Part shown: positions 6,202 through 8,595 of the stretch, piece by piece | Layout of the letters: each line of letters begins with the position of its first letter | How positions within the stretch are numbered: the stretch's first letter is position 1 | Origin: an uncultured Chlamydiaceae bacterium | GTDB taxonomy: Bacteria > Chlamydiota > Chlamydiia > Chlamydiales > Parachlamydiaceae | Reading direction: 5' to 3' | Length of the DNA: 8,595 nt | Assembly: GCA_945957185.1 (NCBI GenBank) | Contig: CAMFKA010000088.1 | Coordinates: 1-8,595, forward strand | Made by a program: the position numbers and the translations under genes | The notes under the pieces: generated by a model | Database searches by the model: none | What the model was told of the DNA's origin: nothing | Seen by the model: only the letters and a program-made list of their open reading frames with translations

Positions 6202-7456
6202 GTGCGCTGCCGCCCTTTTTCCCTTTTATTTTTCTTACGTACACTTTTTGAATACGATTTGGATCTGCTGCTAATATCTGAAAGACAAATTCTTCCGTTT
6301 CATACTTTGTGCCGATGTTTGGAATTATTCCTAATTTCTCCGTTAACCAACCTCCAAGCGTCACCATGTTGTATTCGCTGGTTAAACTTGTCTGAAAGAT
6401 GTTGTTGAACTCCATCAAATCCAATTTGCCGCTGGCGATGATTTCATTTTTTCCTGATCTGGAAAATAGACTTCCCTGGTCTCTGATGTCTAAAATATCT
6501 CCGATCACCATCTCCAAAACGTCTTCTTGAGAAATGATTCCTGAAATGACTCCATACTGGTCGACGACAAGAGCGACAAACTCACAAGTCTCCTTGAACT
6601 TATGTAGCAGCGTCTGAGCGCCGGAGTTTTCCGGTACATAGATCGGCTTTGTCAGAATGCGACAGAGGTCATCCTGGTTTTTAATGTTGTCTCGCTCCAA
6701 AAAGAAATCGTTAGCGTGCGCAATACCGAGCATTTCATCTAAATTCTCTTTGTAAACCGGTACACGCGTGCATTCCATGTCGACGAAAAGATGGATCAAC
6801 TTGCTTAAAGGCTCTTCTATATCGTAGGCTAGGATATCTTCTCTCGGCCACATAATCTCCCTCACCGAAGACTCCTGCAGATTCAAATACCCCCACACCA
6901 GATCCGCTTCTTCTGTCAGCAGCACTCCATCTTTTTCGGAAGTTTTTAACACGTGACGCAACTCCTCTTTGGAGATGCTCTCCTCGTCGCGTAAAAAAAA
7001 GAAAAGGGTTCGCGTGACTGGCGCTGTGACGGCGATGATCCATCTCCGAACCGGCGCCAAGACGTTTTGTATCCAATAAATCGTCGGAGCTGTCTTAAGG
7101 GCGACCGAAACGTTGTTGACCATCCCTATATACTTGGGAATGATTTCGCCAAAGATTAAAGTGAGAATCAACGGGACTCCCACTTTTAAGCCCCAGCTGG
7201 CATACTGTCCAAACATCCCTGATGCCGTATTCTGCAATAATATGTTGACGACAGTGTTCATCAGAAAGACGGTTACTAAGAGGTCTCTCGGGTGCTTTAA
7301 CAGATCGGCAACAAGATTTTTCCGCTTCTCCTCACTATCTGCAAATGTTTTTGATTTGGAATGAGGGATTGAAAAGAACGCCGTCTCTGAACCTGAAAAA
7401 AATGCTGAGCAGCCAATTAAAAAAATGATAAATGCTAATTGTGCAATGTCGCCCAT
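6185..7456 (-). CDS. CNNM/CorC-type membrane protein with DUF21, CBS pair and CorC_HlyC domain
   Basis: This encodes 423 residues, typical for the family. Residues ~1-155 form the DUF21/CNNM transmembrane domain, with the canonical FFSGSETAFFS at 19-29 in the first helix and FGEIIPK at 102-108. An acidic linker (ISKEELRHVLKTSEKDGVL) leads to two CBS repeats at ~203-255 and ~267-320. The second contains FVALVVDQYGVISGIISQED. A CorC_HlyC domain follows at ~335-410, and the tail is Lys/Gly/Ala-rich. Relatives include CorC/YfjD-like proteins, MpfA and eukaryotic CNNM, linked to divalent cation or polyamine efflux. The CBS pair normally senses adenine nucleotides in the cytosol. The substrate cannot be read from the sequence. 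ATG 7456 lies 2 nt after the preceding stop (TAGCGATG), so translation is probably coupled to the FtsB-like gene; only a weak AAGG is seen upstream. Chlamydiae are recalled to carry a similar tandem pair. Confidence 0.92.
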   Translation of the reverse strand: MGDIAQLAFIIFLIGCSAFFSGSETAFFSIPHSKSKTFADSEEKRKNLVADLLKHPRDLLVTVFLMNTVVNILLQNTASGMFGQYASWGLKVGVPLILTLIFGEIIPKYIGMVNNVSVALKTAPTIYWIQNVLAPVRRWIIAVTAPVTRTLFFFLRDEESISKEELRHVLKTSEKDGVLLTEEADLVWGYLNLQESSVREIMWPREDILAYDIEEPLSKLIHLFVDMECTRVPVYKENLDEMLGIAHANDFFLERDNIKNQDDLCRILTKPIYVPENSGAQTLLHKFKETCEFVALVVDQYGVISGIISQEDVLEMVIGDILDIRDQGSLFSRSGKNEIIASGKLDLMEFNNIFQTSLTSEYNMVTLGGWLTEKLGIIPNIGTKYETEEFVFQILAADPNRIQKVYVRKIKGKKGGSAQEAAE

Positions 7457-7458
7457 CG

Positions 7459-7779
7459 CTAATTCGGAACCTTAAAGATGATTTTCGCCTCCCCCGCTTT
7501 TACTGCACCAAGATTTTTTTTCAAAGCCAAACCGATCCACTCAGGATCATGATGCGCTTCAATTTCTTCTCGCAGGCCGTGACGTACTGCTTTCTCCCGT
7601 TCTCTCTCTTCTGTTAATGCCACCATCTTGCTTTCTAAATAGCGATAAAGAGTGTCCTTTCTTGATAAACCCCACTCATAAACGCATAGACAGACGATTG
7701 AAAACAAAATAGCGATCCAGAACCCTTTAGTGCTGGAGGGGATTTCGATTAAGTCCTTGAACAATTTATTTAAATCCAT
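7459..7779 (-). CDS. Small membrane coiled-coil protein resembling FtsB/DivIC septum-formation initiator
   Basis: This encodes 106 residues, close to the 90-120 of FtsB and DivIC. A short cytosolic N-terminus is followed by one hydrophobic helix (about 20-36, FWIAILFSIVCLCVY). Then comes a charged heptad-like helix (about 40-76, rich in Arg and Glu) and an ending DPEWIGLALKKNLGAVKAGE at 78-97. That ending parallels the FtsB-family pattern 'DPxYIExxARexLGxVxxGE'. FtsB links FtsL and FtsQ in the divisome and would expose its coiled coil to the periplasm. It is the first gene of a reverse operon with the two CBS proteins, 2 nt from the next start. No good Shine-Dalgarno precedes its ATG; the region is A/T-rich. 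I am fairly sure of the fold class and less sure of a role in division; another single-pass coiled-coil protein is possible. Confidence 0.7.
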   Translation of the reverse strand: MDLNKLFKDLIEIPSSTKGFWIAILFSIVCLCVYEWGLSRKDTLYRYLESKMVALTEEREREKAVRHGLREEIEAHHDPEWIGLALKKNLGAVKAGEAKIIFKVPN

Positions 7780-7785
7780 TAAAAA
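7757..7785 (+). promoter_or_regulatory. Weak sigma70-like promoter candidate for sodN
   Basis: TTGAAC (7757-7762) and TAAAAA (7780-7785) are separated by 17 nt, each matching four of six consensus bases, in an A/T-rich stretch. Transcription would begin near 7792 and give a leader of about 58 nt that includes the hairpins at 7808-7836. The -35 box lies inside the 5' end of the divergent FtsB-like gene. The match is weak and could be chance. Confidence 0.25.
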
Positions 7786-7807
7786 TATTTTTTAGAAAAG
7801 TCGGGAA

Positions 7808-7843
7808 CCTAACAGATTCTGTTTAGGTGCCCTAAAAAAGGAA
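7808..7843 (+). promoter_or_regulatory. Mutually exclusive leader hairpins next to the sodN ribosome site
   Basis: Three short segments compete. CCTAACAG (7808-7815) can pair with CTGTTTAGG (7819-7827) with one bulged T. The TTTAGG end of the latter (7822-7827) can instead pair perfectly with CCTAAA (7831-7836) across a 3-nt loop. The second hairpin ends just before the Shine-Dalgarno AAGGAA (7838-7843), which is 6 nt from ATG 7850. As inverted repeats on DNA they could equally be a repressor operator. The pairing is seen in the sequence; regulation is inferred. Confidence 0.4.
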
Positions 7844-7849
7844 TAGTAC

Positions 7850-8416
7850 ATGAAAACACTTTTTTTGACGATCGGGATTGCAAGTTCCCTCCTCGTGACC
7901 GGCAGCTCCTTGAGCGCCCACTGTCAGATGCCATGCGGCATTTACCATGACGACATGGTTTTTGATCAAATCGATCAATACGGCGAAACGATGTATAAGG
8001 GGATTGCTGTCATGAATGACAGTAAGTTTTCTACCGTGAAAGAAAGGAACGAATTCGTCCGATGGACTCTCGAAAAAGATCAAGCTTCCGATGAAGTGGC
8101 ATCTATCATCACAAAATACTTCCTGCAGCAAAAGATAAAGCCGGGTGAACCGGACACTGCTAAACGGTTGGAAAGCGCTCACCGTCTTCTGTTTCTTCTC
8201 GTCGCGATCAAACAAAATACCGACCTCTCATTTGTGAATGAATTTACAGAAGAGTGGGAGAAATTTAAGTTAATGTTCCATAGAGAAGGGTACGAGTGCC
8301 AAATCGAACAGCTAAAACTCAAGCAAGCGGCAGAGAAAGAAGCGGCTGCAAAAAAGAGTGAAGCTAAGAGTTCAGCGGAAACCCCAGCCAAGAGCAAAGA
8401 TAGCGAAGGAAAGTAA
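7850..8416 (+). CDS. sodN: Exported nickel-dependent superoxide dismutase
   Basis: Converts superoxide to hydrogen peroxide and oxygen at a single nickel ion. Of 188 residues, 1-23 form a Sec signal peptide: Lys2, a hydrophobic core, then SSLSA. Cleavage after Ala23 leaves His24 first, in the nickel hook HCQMPCGIY. Thus mature His1, Cys2 and Cys6 are the nickel ligands, and Pro5, Gly7 and Tyr9 are the conserved partners. Further family-like stretches are FVRWTLEKDQASDEVASI (69-86) and ITKYFLQQKIKP (87-98), followed by a helix with LLFLLVAIKQNTDL. Known Ni-SODs expose His1 by removing a propeptide, in Streptomyces with the SodX protease; no sodX is seen in this window. Residues ~152-188 are an added Lys/Ala/Glu/Ser-rich tail. 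An extra cysteine sits at 150. The hook is not a lipobox, because His rather than Gly or Ala precedes the Cys. AAGGAA at 7838-7843 supports the start. It is divergent from the CBS operon and its 3' end overlaps a convergent gene. Confidence 0.9.
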   Translation: MKTLFLTIGIASSLLVTGSSLSAHCQMPCGIYHDDMVFDQIDQYGETMYKGIAVMNDSKFSTVKERNEFVRWTLEKDQASDEVASIITKYFLQQKIKPGEPDTAKRLESAHRLLFLLVAIKQNTDLSFVNEFTEEWEKFKLMFHREGYECQIEQLKLKQAAEKEAAAKKSEAKSSAETPAKSKDSEGK

Positions 8417-8595
8417 GAGGATTTTTTATAAAGTACTTCAACACGTTGAAGTACGTGACTTCATGGAGAGGGCGTTTGACGGTCTCTTCAGATTTCATCA
8501 CCTCTTCAATCCAGTTCCGGTGGATATAGAATGTATTCACCGGAAACTCTTCTAATCGGAAAAAAGCAACATCACAACTCTCGTCTGTGCTTTCT
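8364..8595 (-). CDS. Partial reverse-strand gene, C-terminal end, unrecognised
   Basis: An open frame runs from the right edge (first full codon at 8594) to TAG at 8366-8364, giving 76 residues without an internal stop. The start lies outside the window. The protein looks like real sequence: acidic ESTDESCDVAFFRLEEFP, then aromatic NTFYIHRNWIEEV, KRPLHEVTYFNVLKYF, and a hydrophobic end FLRYLCSWLGFPLNS. I do not recognise the family. It would overlap the 3' end of sodN tail to tail by 53 bp. A competing plus-strand frame (8358-8555) has a less natural composition and no ribosome site. If this gene is real, it accounts for the bases after sodN, which are otherwise empty. Confidence 0.55.
   Translation of the reverse strand, partial: ESTDESCDVAFFRLEEFPVNTFYIHRNWIEEVMKSEETVKRPLHEVTYFNVLKYFIKNPLTFLRYLCSWLGFPLNS
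8433..8454. repeat. 22-bp near-perfect palindrome downstream of sodN
   Basis: GTACTTCAAC and GTTGAAGTAC form two 10-bp arms around AC. It lies 17 nt after the sodN stop and inside the putative reverse gene. The T-run (ATTTTTT at 8421-8427) is upstream of it on the plus strand, so it does not have the usual hairpin-then-U layout of an intrinsic terminator in either direction. It may mark a binding site, slow RNA polymerase between convergent genes, or be chance within a coding frame. Confidence 0.5.

Noticed and set aside
4944..7456. Hemolysin (TlyC/HlyC) function for the CBS proteins
   Set aside because: The name is historical; the DUF21/CBS/CorC_HlyC architecture points to cation-transport-type proteins.
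7913..7924. Lipoprotein lipobox at LSAHC in SodN
   Set aside because: The residue before Cys is His, not Gly, Ala or Ser, and the Cys belongs to the HCxxPCGxY nickel hook.
8421..8454. Intrinsic terminator after sodN
   Set aside because: The palindrome is not followed by a T-run on either strand; the T-run precedes it on the plus strand.
8358..8555. Plus-strand 65-residue frame after sodN
   Set aside because: It starts inside sodN in another frame without a ribosome site, and is antisense to a frame with better composition.

Overview
The window most likely comes from a chlamydia-related bacterium (Chlamydiota, an environmental lineage of the Waddlia/Parachlamydia/Simkania kind). This is an inference. 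It rests on a moderate GC content, on an acyltransferase and acyl-ACP synthetase gene next to cysS, and on a tandem pair of DUF21/CBS membrane proteins. From memory, all of these resemble chlamydial gene neighbourhoods. No ribosomal RNA or other species-level marker is present.

Layout. Bases 1-188 are non-coding and hold a short G-rich/CGCGGAGA-type repeat. A forward operon fills 201-4647: a three-part lipid enzyme (PlsC-like acyltransferase, internal acyl carrier protein, acyl-ACP synthetase), cysteinyl-tRNA synthetase, and an 83-residue winged-helix-like protein. Bases 4648-4943 are non-coding and repeat-rich. They hold a G/C hexamer tract and a 185-bp hairpin-forming element with 13-bp perfect terminal inverted repeats. 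A reverse operon fills 7779-4944: a small FtsB/DivIC-like membrane coiled-coil protein, then two CNNM/CorC-type CBS-domain membrane proteins that overlap by an ATGA. Divergent from it, a short leader with mutually exclusive small hairpins precedes a forward nickel superoxide dismutase gene (7850-8416). A partial reverse gene enters from the right edge and overlaps the 3' end of sodN.

How the genes work together. The lipid enzyme looks like a self-contained fatty-acid scavenging and phospholipid-remodelling enzyme, which suits an intracellular bacterium living on host fatty acids. The two CBS proteins are probably partner ion-transport or membrane proteins made from one message. The Ni-SOD carries an N-terminal signal peptide whose predicted cleavage leaves His-1 of the nickel hook as the first residue. 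That would couple export directly to active-site maturation.

Most worth a second look: the exported Ni-SOD, the acyltransferase-ACP-synthetase fusion, the inverted copies of a composite repeat on both sides of the aas-cysS operon, the 185-bp mobile-element-like hairpin, and the FtsB-like gene in a presumed FtsZ-less lineage.
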